Shown piece after piece: positions 7,655 to 15,026 of a stretch of 16,321 nt of DNA (positions within the stretch are counted from its first letter, which is position 1; every line of letters starts with the position of its first letter). The notes under the pieces are model-generated. The model did no database searches. It had not been told where the DNA came from and was given only the letters and a program-made list of their open reading frames with translations. A program made the position numbers and the translations under genes. This DNA is from an uncultured Collinsella sp. (lineage in GTDB: Bacteria; Actinomycetota; Coriobacteriia; Coriobacteriales; Coriobacteriaceae). The stretch is taken from contig CABQLI010000050.1 of NCBI GenBank assembly GCA_902464965.1, forward strand, positions 1 through 16,321, in the 5' to 3' direction.

Positions 7655-7677
7655 TGCGGGCGGGTGCGTGGCAGGGG

Positions 7678-7686
7678 CGCTATCCT
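7678..7686 (+). promoter_or_regulatory. Possible -10 element of a leaderless transcript
   Basis: CGC followed by TATCCT (7681-7686) resembles the TGC-TATCTT element at 3921-3929. It ends 8 nt before the ATG at 7695, so transcription would start at or next to the start codon. There is no Shine-Dalgarno sequence in the intervening bases. No -35 is recognised. Confidence 0.4.
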
Positions 7687-7694
7687 AAGATGCT

Positions 7695-8264
7695 ATGAAT
7701 GAGATTTCCAACATACATGCGTTTGAGGACGAGGATTTTCTGCACGCTTGCTTCGTGTGGGGGATGGTCGTAGTCGGCGTGTTTGCCGTGTGCCTGGTGC
7801 CGGTGTTTATGCTGCTGGGCGGGCCTGCAGACTTGGATGCGGCTGACGCGGGCGGCTGGATGGCCGTCTTGGGCTGGATGGTCGGCTTGACTGCGGTTTC
7901 GGCGGCTTCATTTGCCGTGCACGAGCTGGTGCACGGTGTGTTTTTTAAGCTGCTGGCGCCTGCGGGCGCGCAGGTGACCTTTGGGGCGAATCGCGAGGCG
8001 GCGATGATCTATGCCTGCGCCGAGGGCGTGGTGTATTCGCGCCGGCGGTACGTGGCAGTTTGCCTGGCGCCGACGGTTGTTGTGACGACAGCGTTTGCCC
8101 TGGGGTTTGCGTTCTCGGGCTATCCGCTGCTGTGCTACCTGGCGGCCGGCTTGCATTTGTCGGGCTGTGTGGGCGACTGGTATTACGTGCGGACCATTTT
8201 GCGCGACCGCCGCATTGTCGCCTGCGAGGACACGTCCTTCGGCGTGCGCTTTTTCGCAAGGTAG
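7695..8264 (+). CDS. DUF3267-type integral membrane protein, putative zinc metalloprotease
   Basis: The 189-residue protein has about four hydrophobic segments: roughly 19-42, 54-75, 119-140 and 142-158. The second runs into HELVH (residues 76-80), the HExxH zinc-binding/catalytic motif. Near the C-terminal end of the last segment is HLSGCVGDWY, whose Asp161 is a candidate third zinc ligand as in DUF3267 proteins. Membrane metalloprotease activity is inferred from the motif; no substrate can be named. The ATG at 7695 has no ribosome-binding site, and a -10-like element ends 8 nt before it, suggesting a leaderless mRNA. It is divergent from the MetRS-like gene and followed by the second inverted-repeat element and queH. 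Confidence 0.75.
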   Translation: MNEISNIHAFEDEDFLHACFVWGMVVVGVFAVCLVPVFMLLGGPADLDAADAGGWMAVLGWMVGLTAVSAASFAVHELVHGVFFKLLAPAGAQVTFGANREAAMIYACAEGVVYSRRRYVAVCLAPTVVVTTAFALGFAFSGYPLLCYLAAGLHLSGCVGDWYYVRTILRDRRIVACEDTSFGVRFFAR

Positions 8265-8274
8265 TCTTTTTGGG

Positions 8275-8335
8275 ATGATTTTTCTGGGACGGGGATTAAA
8301 AAATCATTATTTAATCCCCGTCCCAGAAAAATCAT
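8275..8335. repeat. Inverted-repeat element, locus 2
   Basis: ATGATTTTTCTGGGACGGGG and the following ATTAAA (8275-8300) form a perfect 26-bp inverted repeat with 8310-8335 around a 9-nt loop. The core TCTGGGACGGGGATTAAAAA is shared with locus 1, while the outer arm bases differ (TTTTTC here, TTATTC there) with compensating changes in the other arm. It fills the gap between the DUF3267-type gene and queH, ending about 7 nt before queH's ribosome-binding site. Confidence 0.9.
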
Positions 8336-8354
8336 TGCGGGGGAGGAGATGTCG

Positions 8355-8930
8355 ATGAAGCCGTTGTTGTTGCACGCTTGCTGCGCGCCGTGCTCGCTTG
8401 AGCCGGTTCGCCTGCTGCGCGAGGAAGGGTTTGAGCCCACAATCTGCTGGACAAACCCCAATATTCAGCCGCACGATGAATGGCAGCGGCGTTTGGACGA
8501 GCTGCGCCGGTGGTGTGCCGATGGCGACATCGAGCTCATCGAGGCAGGGGAGGACCGCGATCGCTGGGAGGCCGGCGTGGCACCGCTGGGTGCCGATCGG
8601 CCCCGTCGCTGTCGTGCGTGCTATGCCCTGCGCTTGGCTGAGGCGTGCCGCGTGGCCCAGGAGCGTGGGTTTGAGTTTGTGGGTACGACGCTCGCCGTCT
8701 CGCCGTATCAGTTGTTCGAAACCTGCAATGATGTGTTGGAGCGTCTGGCTGCCGCCCGCGGTCTCACTCCGGTGATTCGCGATTTTCGTCCGTATTACCC
8801 CGAGGCGACACGCCGTTCGCGCGAGCTGGGCATGTATCGGCAGAACTACTGTGGTTGCCGCTTCTCGGCTGTCGAGGCGGCCATGGACCGCGCCCGCATC
8901 CGCGACGAGCGCAAAGCCGCCAAAAAGTAG
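8355..8930 (+). CDS. queH: Epoxyqueuosine reductase QueH
   Basis: QueH reduces epoxyqueuosine to queuosine at the wobble base of tRNAs with GUN anticodons; it is the non-QueG (DUF208) enzyme and carries an iron-sulfur cluster. The 191-residue protein shows the family's cysteine pattern: HACCAPC (Cys9, Cys10, Cys13), CRACY in the middle and YCGCRFS near the C-terminus. An ATG at 8349 is in frame, but the GGAGGAG abuts it with no spacing and sits about 6 nt before the ATG at 8355, so the latter is chosen. The inverted-repeat element lies immediately upstream. queA, acting one step earlier in the pathway, is about 6 kb downstream, beyond the arginine deiminase locus. Confidence 0.93.
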   Translation: MKPLLLHACCAPCSLEPVRLLREEGFEPTICWTNPNIQPHDEWQRRLDELRRWCADGDIELIEAGEDRDRWEAGVAPLGADRPRRCRACYALRLAEACRVAQERGFEFVGTTLAVSPYQLFETCNDVLERLAAARGLTPVIRDFRPYYPEATRRSRELGMYRQNYCGCRFSAVEAAMDRARIRDERKAAKK

Positions 8931-8990
8931 TTCTTTTGGGCTGGGGCTTTGAGCTGTCTGTGCGGTACGGTCGTTTTTGGGAAAGTCGAT

Positions 8991-9647
8991 TTAATTAAGC
9001 GTGTGATCGTGGCTCGCTTGATACCAAACGACGACTCCTATGATTCTAATTCTCCGTTTGTTAAACATCAGATCCGGACTTGCTGTTGCATATGAATGGG
9101 ACGACAGCACAATCATGTCGTTTCCTTCTGCAAATCGCCTAATTACCGGTGTTTTACCGTCTGCGAGCGCCAATACAGCACAACCGTTCCAAGGCTTTGC
9201 GGTGGTATCGACAAGTAGTAAGCTGCCGGGAGGGTAAATGCGGGACATTTCGTCACCTTTGATTTTAACGAAAACGCTATGTGGGTGACGCTTGGCTACG
9301 TCTACAGGCGCGCAAGCATTTTGTTGGCTGTGCGTGATGCGGCGCTTCTGCGATTCGATATCGATGACGGGAAATGCGCCCTCCATTTCGTGGATAGCAG
9401 GGTCTTCGTCGGTGACGATTCTTTTATTTGCGAGCTTTACGGCCAAACCGTTTTCCTCGCCAACAAGTTCATCGCGGGTGCAACCGAAGAGCGCTTGTAA
9501 CTTTTCAATATGGCGCTCACGGGGGGCATACCGACTTTTTTCCCAACGACAAACGGTCTCTTTAGATACCCCCAACATCTCTGCAAGTTGCGCCTGACCA
9601 AGATGCTCCATGGTGCGGAGTTTACGAATATTTGCCCCGAAGCCCAT
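8991..9647 (-). CDS. XRE-family regulator with degenerate S24/LexA-like C-terminal domain
   Basis: The 218-residue protein has an N-terminal Cro/CI-type helix-turn-helix (about 4-60; core QAQLAEMLGVSKETVCRWEKS at 18-38) and a C-terminal S24/CI-like fold (about 120-212). In cleavable LexA/CI proteins the S24 domain has GDSM with nucleophilic Ser and a Lys in a VKR motif. Here the first reads GDEM (131-134) and the second IRR (169-171), so both catalytic residues appear replaced and self-cleavage is unlikely. The ATG at 9647 lies 2 nt after the stop of the upstream arginine deiminase, with AGAGG inside that gene's end, so translation is probably coupled. It is a good candidate for the ADI locus regulator, perhaps acting at the repeats at 10984-11031; that role is inference. 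Confidence 0.85.
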   Translation of the reverse strand: MGFGANIRKLRTMEHLGQAQLAEMLGVSKETVCRWEKSRYAPRERHIEKLQALFGCTRDELVGEENGLAVKLANKRIVTDEDPAIHEMEGAFPVIDIESQKRRITHSQQNACAPVDVAKRHPHSVFVKIKGDEMSRIYPPGSLLLVDTTAKPWNGCAVLALADGKTPVIRRFAEGNDMIVLSSHSYATASPDLMFNKRRIRIIGVVVWYQASHDHTLN

Positions 9648-9649
9648 GG

Positions 9650-10900
9650 CTATAGATCCTCTCGCCACAGAGGGAGGCATAGACAGTTTGTGCCACCATA
9701 GCCTTTGGTGAGCTCGTCAATGGATAACGGGAATAATTCCATTCCTGCTTTCTCAAGCGCTTCGTTGGTCCAAACGTTTTCCTCATATACGCATAGTTTT
9801 CCTGGCGAGAGCGCAAGGATAGACGTTGCGTTGTTCCGGCGCTCTCTTTCGTAGGCGGTTTGATTCCCGCCTCCGCAGTCAATTACTTTTATTGGTTCGC
9901 AACAGGCTGCAGAGAGTATTTCCGGAATCGTGCGATCGATAGGAGTGATCGTAAGGCCCTTTCCGGATCGTTTTAGTTGAATGCTGTATGCATCAATGGC
10001 ATTGCATATCTCACGATCGATGAGGAACGCATCGTGATCAATTCTACTTATGAACGTATCGAGGTGGATACGCAGCCCGTCAGAGGGGACTCGAATCGCA
10101 ATTAGCTCGGTGGTCTGGAATTTATTTGAGGTCAGGAGCTCTTTGGCAAGTGACTCGACGGCGGCGGGTTCAGTTCGGTCAGAGATTCCAACTAATATTG
10201 TCTTAGCACTGATAACAAGAATGTCTCCGCCTTCGATATGGTAACTACTCCTGTTCAAATCACATACTGGGGTTTCTCCCATGATCTTGTGGTGGGTGAA
10301 TATCTGCCGGTATAAGGCGACCTCACGATCACGCTCAGGCCAATACATATGATTTAGGATGATGCCGTCTCCGACTACCACAGCAGGATCACGAGTGAAA
10401 AAAAGCGTGTTGAGGGGATTGACCAAGAGCGAGGCGGGGTCAAATTGCTCGTGCACGAGCGCCCGTAGTGTTTCCGACTGGTTTGAACATAGCTCAGTGT
10501 CTCCAAAGCGAATGCCGTTGAGTACTATATCCACCAATTCCTGGGTGTTCTTAGCGTTCTCAAACAGCTGGGTTATTGCCTCGAGGAACTCTCTGCCTGT
10601 TGCCCCACTGCAACGGAGGTAGTCATCAATAAAATATTTAAGTGATTGGGGCTCAGTTTCAAGTGAGTCTTCGAGAAGGTCCCTAATTTCAATGGTTTCT
10701 ACGCCATGCTTCTCAAGCAATTGAACCATGGAATCGTGCTCATATATTGCTTTGTCGAGGTCAAAACGACCGCTCCATTTTCGCAGGGAGAAAACTTGGC
10801 TGAAGTCGGCATCAGGGTAGTTTTGTGTTTCAGCTCCTGGTCGATGGACAAGTACGGCTTTTAAATGACCGATTTCATTTGTTATGTGTACGCCTTGCAT
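9650..10900 (-). CDS. arcA: Arginine deiminase, divergently transcribed paralogue
   Basis: Hydrolyses L-arginine to L-citrulline and ammonia. The 416-residue protein is full length and retains the catalytic set expected from Pseudomonas ArcA: Asp171 in FFTRDP, Glu223 in HIEGGD, His279 and Asp281 in HLDT, and the nucleophile Cys406 in GGTNCLCLP. Around the nucleophile it departs from the usual GGPRCMSMP, which the paralogue at 12624 keeps. Its N-terminal region (SLRKWSGRFDLD) also differs from the paralogue. The ATG at 10900 has AGGAG about 6 nt upstream. It forms a two-gene unit with the XRE/S24 regulator and is divergent from arcD. Base composition is less GC-rich than the flanking housekeeping genes. 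Activity is likely but unproven; altered specificity or regulation is possible. Confidence 0.92.
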   Translation of the reverse strand: MQGVHITNEIGHLKAVLVHRPGAETQNYPDADFSQVFSLRKWSGRFDLDKAIYEHDSMVQLLEKHGVETIEIRDLLEDSLETEPQSLKYFIDDYLRCSGATGREFLEAITQLFENAKNTQELVDIVLNGIRFGDTELCSNQSETLRALVHEQFDPASLLVNPLNTLFFTRDPAVVVGDGIILNHMYWPERDREVALYRQIFTHHKIMGETPVCDLNRSSYHIEGGDILVISAKTILVGISDRTEPAAVESLAKELLTSNKFQTTELIAIRVPSDGLRIHLDTFISRIDHDAFLIDREICNAIDAYSIQLKRSGKGLTITPIDRTIPEILSAACCEPIKVIDCGGGNQTAYERERRNNATSILALSPGKLCVYEENVWTNEALEKAGMELFPLSIDELTKGYGGTNCLCLPLWREDL

Positions 10901-10983
10901 GTCTGTCTCCTGTCCTGCTGGTTTTTATATAAGGCTAAGACAGGTTCCTTGTTGTGTTGCGGAAAAGTTAAAAGACGTATGTA

Positions 10984-11031
10984 ATTGATAAATAACATCA
11001 ATTTTTAATATCAGATTGATTAATAACGTCA
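10984..11031. promoter_or_regulatory. Tandem 17-bp operator-like repeats in the divergent ADI promoter region
   Basis: ATTGATAAATAACATCA (10984-11000) and ATTGATTAATAACGTCA (11015-11031) match at 15 of 17 positions and start exactly 31 bp apart, about three helical turns. The first is also an inverted repeat: ATTGAT, 7 nt, ATCAAT (10984-11002). They lie in the 253-nt gap between the divergent arcA and arcD genes. Binding by the neighbouring XRE/S24 regulator or an ArgR-type protein is inferred. The rest of the gap holds AT-rich candidate promoter sequence but no recognised gene. Confidence 0.55.
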
Positions 11032-11153
11032 CTTTAGCTGCCGTTCATAGGTGAAAAGCGACACGATGGCGATGGTTGGCCGACCACCGCTAGGCAACCT
11101 CATACATTTATGGTGCCAGCTGGATAGATGGGAAATGGAATGAAGGAGGAGAT

Positions 11154-12595
11154 ATGGCAGCGGAAAGTTCGAAAGGCATCAAGCAGTTCAAGGTCCCGCA
11201 CGTATATGCGATCATCTTTGCACTTATGGTCATCTTCGCTGTTCTCACGTGGATTGTTCCCTCTGGGTCCTATCAGCGTCAGGAGGTGAACGGTCGTGAA
11301 GTCACTGTCGCAGGTACGTATGAGCAGAGTGAAAAACATATATTGACGAGGAAACCGGGGATGAAGTAGATCTCAGACAAGGCGTCTTCGATGTTCTTCA
11401 GGCTCCAACGCGCGGTATACAAGAGGCAATTGAGGTCGTTGCATTCATCTTGATTGTGGGCGGTTCGTTTCAGGTTATTACTAAAACGGGCGCTATCACG
11501 AGCGGAATGGGTCGTGTCGTTCGCCGCTTTAAGAACAAAGACATTCTAATTATTCCTATTGCGATGGTTCTCTTTGCATTGGGCGGAACGAGCTTTGGCA
11601 TGGCGGAAGAAACTCTCCCGTTCTTTGCGATCTTCATGCCAATTATGATGGCTATGGGCTTCGACTCGATGACGGCGTTCATGGTCGTGTTCGTTGGAGC
11701 GCGCACGGGTTACATCGCCTCAACGATTAATCCGTTTAATGTTCTCATTGCGCAAGGTATTCTTGGTATTCAGGGCAACCCCCAGCTGTGGCTGCGTATG
11801 ATTGCCTGGGTTGTTTTGACCGCCGTTGCAATTACTTGGGTTGTCCTCTATGCACGAAGGGTAAAGAAGAACCCTGAGTCATCGATCACATTTGAGGATG
11901 ATATCGCCAAGAAAGTCGAGTTCGCTGCCGATGAATCTGCCCTTGACGCGGAATTTACGGGTCGTCAAAAAGGCGTGCTTGCGGTATTTATCGCTGGAAT
12001 GTGCCTTATCATCTGGGGACTTGTGACCCAGGGCTGGTATATGAACGAGATTTCTGCGGTCTTTTTGGCCATGGGCCTGTTGGCTGGTGTTATTGCGGGC
12101 TTTAGTCAGGACGTCATCGCTCAGGAATTTGTTGCGGGTATCGCTGACTTTGCTTTCTCGGCAATTGTCGTTGGACTTGCGCGTGGCATCCTTGTCATTG
12201 CCTCTGACGGCATGATCATTGATACCATCCTCAATGCGCTCGCTACTGGTCTGGGCGGCATCCCGGCGGTTCTCTTTACTACGCTTCTTTATGCGGTTGA
12301 GAACCTCCTGGCGATTCTGGTTCCCAGCTCATCTGGCCTTGCAGCACTGACCGCTCCCATTTTTGGACCTTTGACCGAACTCATGGTCCTTAATCCCGAG
12401 GCTGCCGTGTGGGCTCTCTCCATGGGTAGCGCGACGATGTCTTTGATCTGTCCTACTAGCGCCATTCTTGTAGCGGGTTTGGGCGTGTGTAAGATCAAGC
12501 TTGGCCAGTGGTGGAAGACCGTTTGGAAATTCTTCTTGGTCGTGTCGCTCATCAATATCGTATTCGTAGCAATCTCGGGACTTATTGCCCTGTAG
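11154..12595 (+). pseudogene. arcD: YfcC-family arginine/ornithine antiporter (arcD-type), interrupted by a -1 frameshift
   Basis: Membrane antiporter expected to import arginine in exchange for ornithine; YfcC-family proteins fill this role in several streptococcal ADI operons. Translation from ATG at 11154 (AAGGAGGA just upstream) runs 71 codons to a TAG at 11367-11369. The rest of the protein continues in another frame to 12595. The join is near the five-A run at 11332-11336: adding one A turns SEKHILTR into SEKTYIDEETGDEVDLRQG, and an unbroken 480-residue protein results. It starts with a hydrophobic helix and WIVPSGSY, and later has many membrane segments. Restored length fits the family. 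The break may be a genuine mutation, an assembly error in the homopolymer, or recoding. It leads the arcD-arcA-argF arm. Confidence 0.85.
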
Positions 12596-12623
12596 GTTTC
12601 ATGGCTGAAATGGAGTAACAGGA

Positions 12624-13868
12624 ATGTCTAAAGGACTGAATGTACACAGCGAGATTGGTAAGCTCAAGAAAGTTGTGCTTCACCGCCCCGGTCGTGACCT
12701 TGTGAACGTAAAGGCGGAAGAGTTCGAGGATGTCTGGATTCACGACTGTTTCTATCTTGATGTGGCTCAAAAGGAGCATGATGCCTTTGCGGATCTTCTG
12801 AGGAGCGAAGGTGTTGAGGTTCTCTATATGGAGAAACTCGTTGCTGAGGCGCTGGATGCATGCCCCTCGGCTCGCGCTGAGTTTACCGATACTTTTATGG
12901 CTGAGAGCGGGATTGTCAATCCTCTGCTTGAGCAGGCTGTTCGTGAAAAGCTCGACGCTATTTCAGATTCGTATCAGTTTGTACTTGAGGCTATGGGGGG
13001 GTATCGTTATCGTGACCTTGAACTGCCTCGCGTCTCGACTACGCTTAGTATGATGGATAATGAGGATGCGAAGCCCGATGATTTGGTGTTGAAGCCTCTT
13101 CCGAGCTCATATTTCTCTCGCGATCCTCTTGCTTCCGTGGGCAAAGGCGTTCTGCTTCACCATATGTATTGGAAACAGCGAGATCGTGAAGTGCCCTTCT
13201 ATGAAGCGATTTTCAAATACCATCCCGATTATGCAGGGACTCCGATTTGGTATGACCATAAGAATCCCTGGCATATCGAGGGCGGTGATGTGCTTAACAT
13301 TAACGCTCATACCTTGGCTATTGGAATTAGCCAGCGAACTGAGGCGGCTGCGATTGAGGAGCTTGCAAAGAATTTGTTCTGGGGATCTGGGAATTCTGAG
13401 ATTGATACCGTTTACGCTATTAAAATCCCCAACGGCTATGCTTACATGCATCTTGACACCGTTTGCACCATGGTGGATTTCGATAAGTTTACAGTTTATC
13501 CCGGTATTTTTGAGACCCTTCGTGTTTATCGTCTGACTCGTGGTGACTCTGAGGGAATGGTTGCTGTTCAAGAGATTGATGACACGCTTGAACATATTCT
13601 TGAAATAGCTACTGGCGTGGAGAAGGTGCAGCTTATTGAGTGCGGTGCCGGCGATATGGTTGAGGCATCTCGCGAGCAGTGGAACGACGGGTCGAACACT
13701 CTTGCCGTTGCTCCTGGTAAAGTCTGTGTTTACGAGCGCAATGTTGTCACAAATGATGAGCTCTACAAGAACGGTTTGGAACTTTTGGTCGTTCCCTCCG
13801 AGGAGCTGTCCCGCGGTCGTGGCGGCCCGCGCTGCATGAGCATGCCCTTCTGGCGCGAAGATATTTAG
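12624..13868 (+). CDS. arcA: Arginine deiminase
   Basis: First enzyme of the arginine deiminase pathway, giving citrulline and ammonia from arginine. The 414-residue protein has the full catalytic set: Asp167 in FSRDP, Glu219 in HIEGGD, His276 and Asp278 in HLDT, and Cys404 in RGGPRCMSMP, the canonical nucleophile loop. The N-terminus HSEIGKLKKVVLHRPGRDL is typical of the family. It starts 28 nt after arcD and is followed 32 nt later by the OTC gene, so the three are probably one operon. Codons favour T-ending forms (GTT, CTT, GCT), unlike the GC-rich flanking genes; this may reflect high expression or a different origin. Confidence 0.96.
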   Translation: MSKGLNVHSEIGKLKKVVLHRPGRDLVNVKAEEFEDVWIHDCFYLDVAQKEHDAFADLLRSEGVEVLYMEKLVAEALDACPSARAEFTDTFMAESGIVNPLLEQAVREKLDAISDSYQFVLEAMGGYRYRDLELPRVSTTLSMMDNEDAKPDDLVLKPLPSSYFSRDPLASVGKGVLLHHMYWKQRDREVPFYEAIFKYHPDYAGTPIWYDHKNPWHIEGGDVLNINAHTLAIGISQRTEAAAIEELAKNLFWGSGNSEIDTVYAIKIPNGYAYMHLDTVCTMVDFDKFTVYPGIFETLRVYRLTRGDSEGMVAVQEIDDTLEHILEIATGVEKVQLIECGAGDMVEASREQWNDGSNTLAVAPGKVCVYERNVVTNDELYKNGLELLVVPSEELSRGRGGPRCMSMPFWREDI

Positions 13869-13900
13869 TTGCAAATCCACTGTGATAGGAGATGGCGAAT

Positions 13901-14911
13901 ATGGGTGTTAACATCGCTGGGCGCAGTTTTCTGAAGCTGCTTGATTACACGACGGAAGAGATTGAGTATCTGCTTGAGCTTTCTGCTAACTTCAAAAGCA
14001 TGAAGCGTGCCGGTGTTCCGCATAAATACCTTGAAGGTAAGAATATTGTTTTGCTATTTGAGAAGACTTCCACGCGTACTCGTTGCGCCTTCGAAGTTGG
14101 TGCACTTGACCTTGGCATGGGTGTAACTTATTTGGATCCGGGCTCGTCCCAGATGGGCAAAAAGGAGTCGATTGAGGACACGGCTCGCGTCCTTGGCCGC
14201 ATGTATGACGGAATTGAATACCGCGGCTTTGAGCAGGCGAAGGTTGAGGAGCTTGCTGCAAAAGCTGGGGTTCCCGTTTGGAATGGGCTGACTACTGAAT
14301 TTCACCCGACTCAAGTGCTTGCCGATATTCTGACCATGCGTGAAGAGTTTGGAGAGATTAAGGGTAGGAAACTTACATTTTTTGGTAAGGCGGCCGGAAA
14401 CGTCGCCGATTCGCTCATGGTCATTTGCGCTAAGCTCGGCATTAACTACTGTTCTTGCGGCCCAATCGGGGGAAATTCGGAGGGGGCTACATCCTATGAC
14501 CCTGAACTCCTTACAGAATGTAGTCGTATTGCGGCCGAGCATGGATCGACGATTACCATTACAGAGGATATTGAGGAAGGCGCTCGTGATGCCGATGTAA
14601 TTTACACGGATGTTTGGGTTGGCATGGGTCAGCCCGCAGAGCTGTGGGAAAGCCGCATTAAGCTCATGTCGCCGTATCGTGTGACCGCTGAGGTGATGTC
14701 TATGGCAAAGCCCGAGGCGATTTTCCTCCACTGCCTTCCGAGCTTCCACGATACTAATACTACTGTTGGTGCCGAAATTGCTGAGAAGTTTGGAGTCACT
14801 GAAATGGAAGTCACGGACGAGGTTTTTGAGTCCGATAAATCTCGTGTTTTCCAAGAAGCGGAGAATCGCATGCATACGATTAAGGCGGTGATGTACGCAA
14901 CGCTTAAGTAG
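13901..14911 (+). CDS. argF: Ornithine carbamoyltransferase, catabolic context
   Basis: In this setting it would split citrulline with phosphate into ornithine and carbamoyl phosphate; the symbol arcB is equally apt. The 336-residue protein has the carbamoyl-phosphate motif STRTR (57-61), FHPTQ (134-138) and HCLPSFHD (277-284). At the ornithine-binding loop, DVWVSMG of most OTCs is DVWVGMG (237-243). It is not like putrescine carbamoyltransferases, which carry a different loop. An ATG at 13892 is in frame, but AGGAG abuts it directly; the same AGGAG is 9 nt from the ATG at 13901, so that start is preferred. It is the last gene of the arcD-arcA-argF arm. No carbamate kinase follows. Confidence 0.93.
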   Translation: MGVNIAGRSFLKLLDYTTEEIEYLLELSANFKSMKRAGVPHKYLEGKNIVLLFEKTSTRTRCAFEVGALDLGMGVTYLDPGSSQMGKKESIEDTARVLGRMYDGIEYRGFEQAKVEELAAKAGVPVWNGLTTEFHPTQVLADILTMREEFGEIKGRKLTFFGKAAGNVADSLMVICAKLGINYCSCGPIGGNSEGATSYDPELLTECSRIAAEHGSTITITEDIEEGARDADVIYTDVWVGMGQPAELWESRIKLMSPYRVTAEVMSMAKPEAIFLHCLPSFHDTNTTVGAEIAEKFGVTEMEVTDEVFESDKSRVFQEAENRMHTIKAVMYATLK

Positions 14912-14917
14912 CGGGGC

Positions 14918-14965
14918 GTTGAGAAAACAGTCGCAAATCTGTTTCCATACTATATTTCTCTCAAC
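14918..14965 (+). terminator. Nested stem-loop after the OTC gene
   Basis: GTTGAGA (14918-14924) can pair with TCTCAAC (14959-14965), and directly inside it AAACAG (14925-14930) with CTGTTT (14939-14944), leaving a bulge on one side. It starts 7 nt after the stop codon. No T-tract follows, so it may stabilise the mRNA 3' end rather than terminate. Confidence 0.3.
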
Positions 14966-14995
14966 AAGCTGATAGGATACAGGGGAGAATGATGC

Positions 14996-15026
14996 GCGCG
15001 TCAGTCGATTTTTTCGACTGACGCGC
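14996..15026 (+). terminator. Strong hairpin between the OTC gene and queA
   Basis: GCGCGTCAGTCG (14996-15007) pairs perfectly with CGACTGACGCGC (15015-15026), a 12-bp stem around a 7-nt loop that is one A and six Ts. Only TTT follows the stem. It probably ends the ADI operon, but it lies just 18 nt before the queA start codon, so it is also in or next to the queA leader. Confidence 0.65.

Noticed and set aside
6366..7688. 440-residue frame on the + strand opposite the MetRS-like gene
   Set aside because: Antisense shadow of a gene with HIGH and core synthetase motifs; low-complexity Gly/Ala/Val/Leu composition and no family.
10985..11001. FNR-type box (TTGAT...ATCAA) upstream of the ADI genes
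   Set aside because: The half-sites match, but the spacer is 7 nt rather than the 4 nt of FNR boxes.
11331..11338. Programmed -1 frameshift heptamer in arcD
   Set aside because: The in-frame codons are GAA AAA; a -1 slip would leave the first tRNA mispaired on TGA, and no downstream stimulatory structure is obvious. Kept only as a minor alternative to mutation or sequencing error.
13107..14875. Long minus-strand frames opposite arcA and argF (13107-13880 and 14054-14875)
   Set aside because: They overlap complete genes with full catalytic residues and have no own motifs.
13901..14911. Putrescine or other specialised carbamoyltransferase
   Set aside because: HCLPSFHD and DVWVGMG fit ornithine carbamoyltransferase better, and the ADI operon context agrees.
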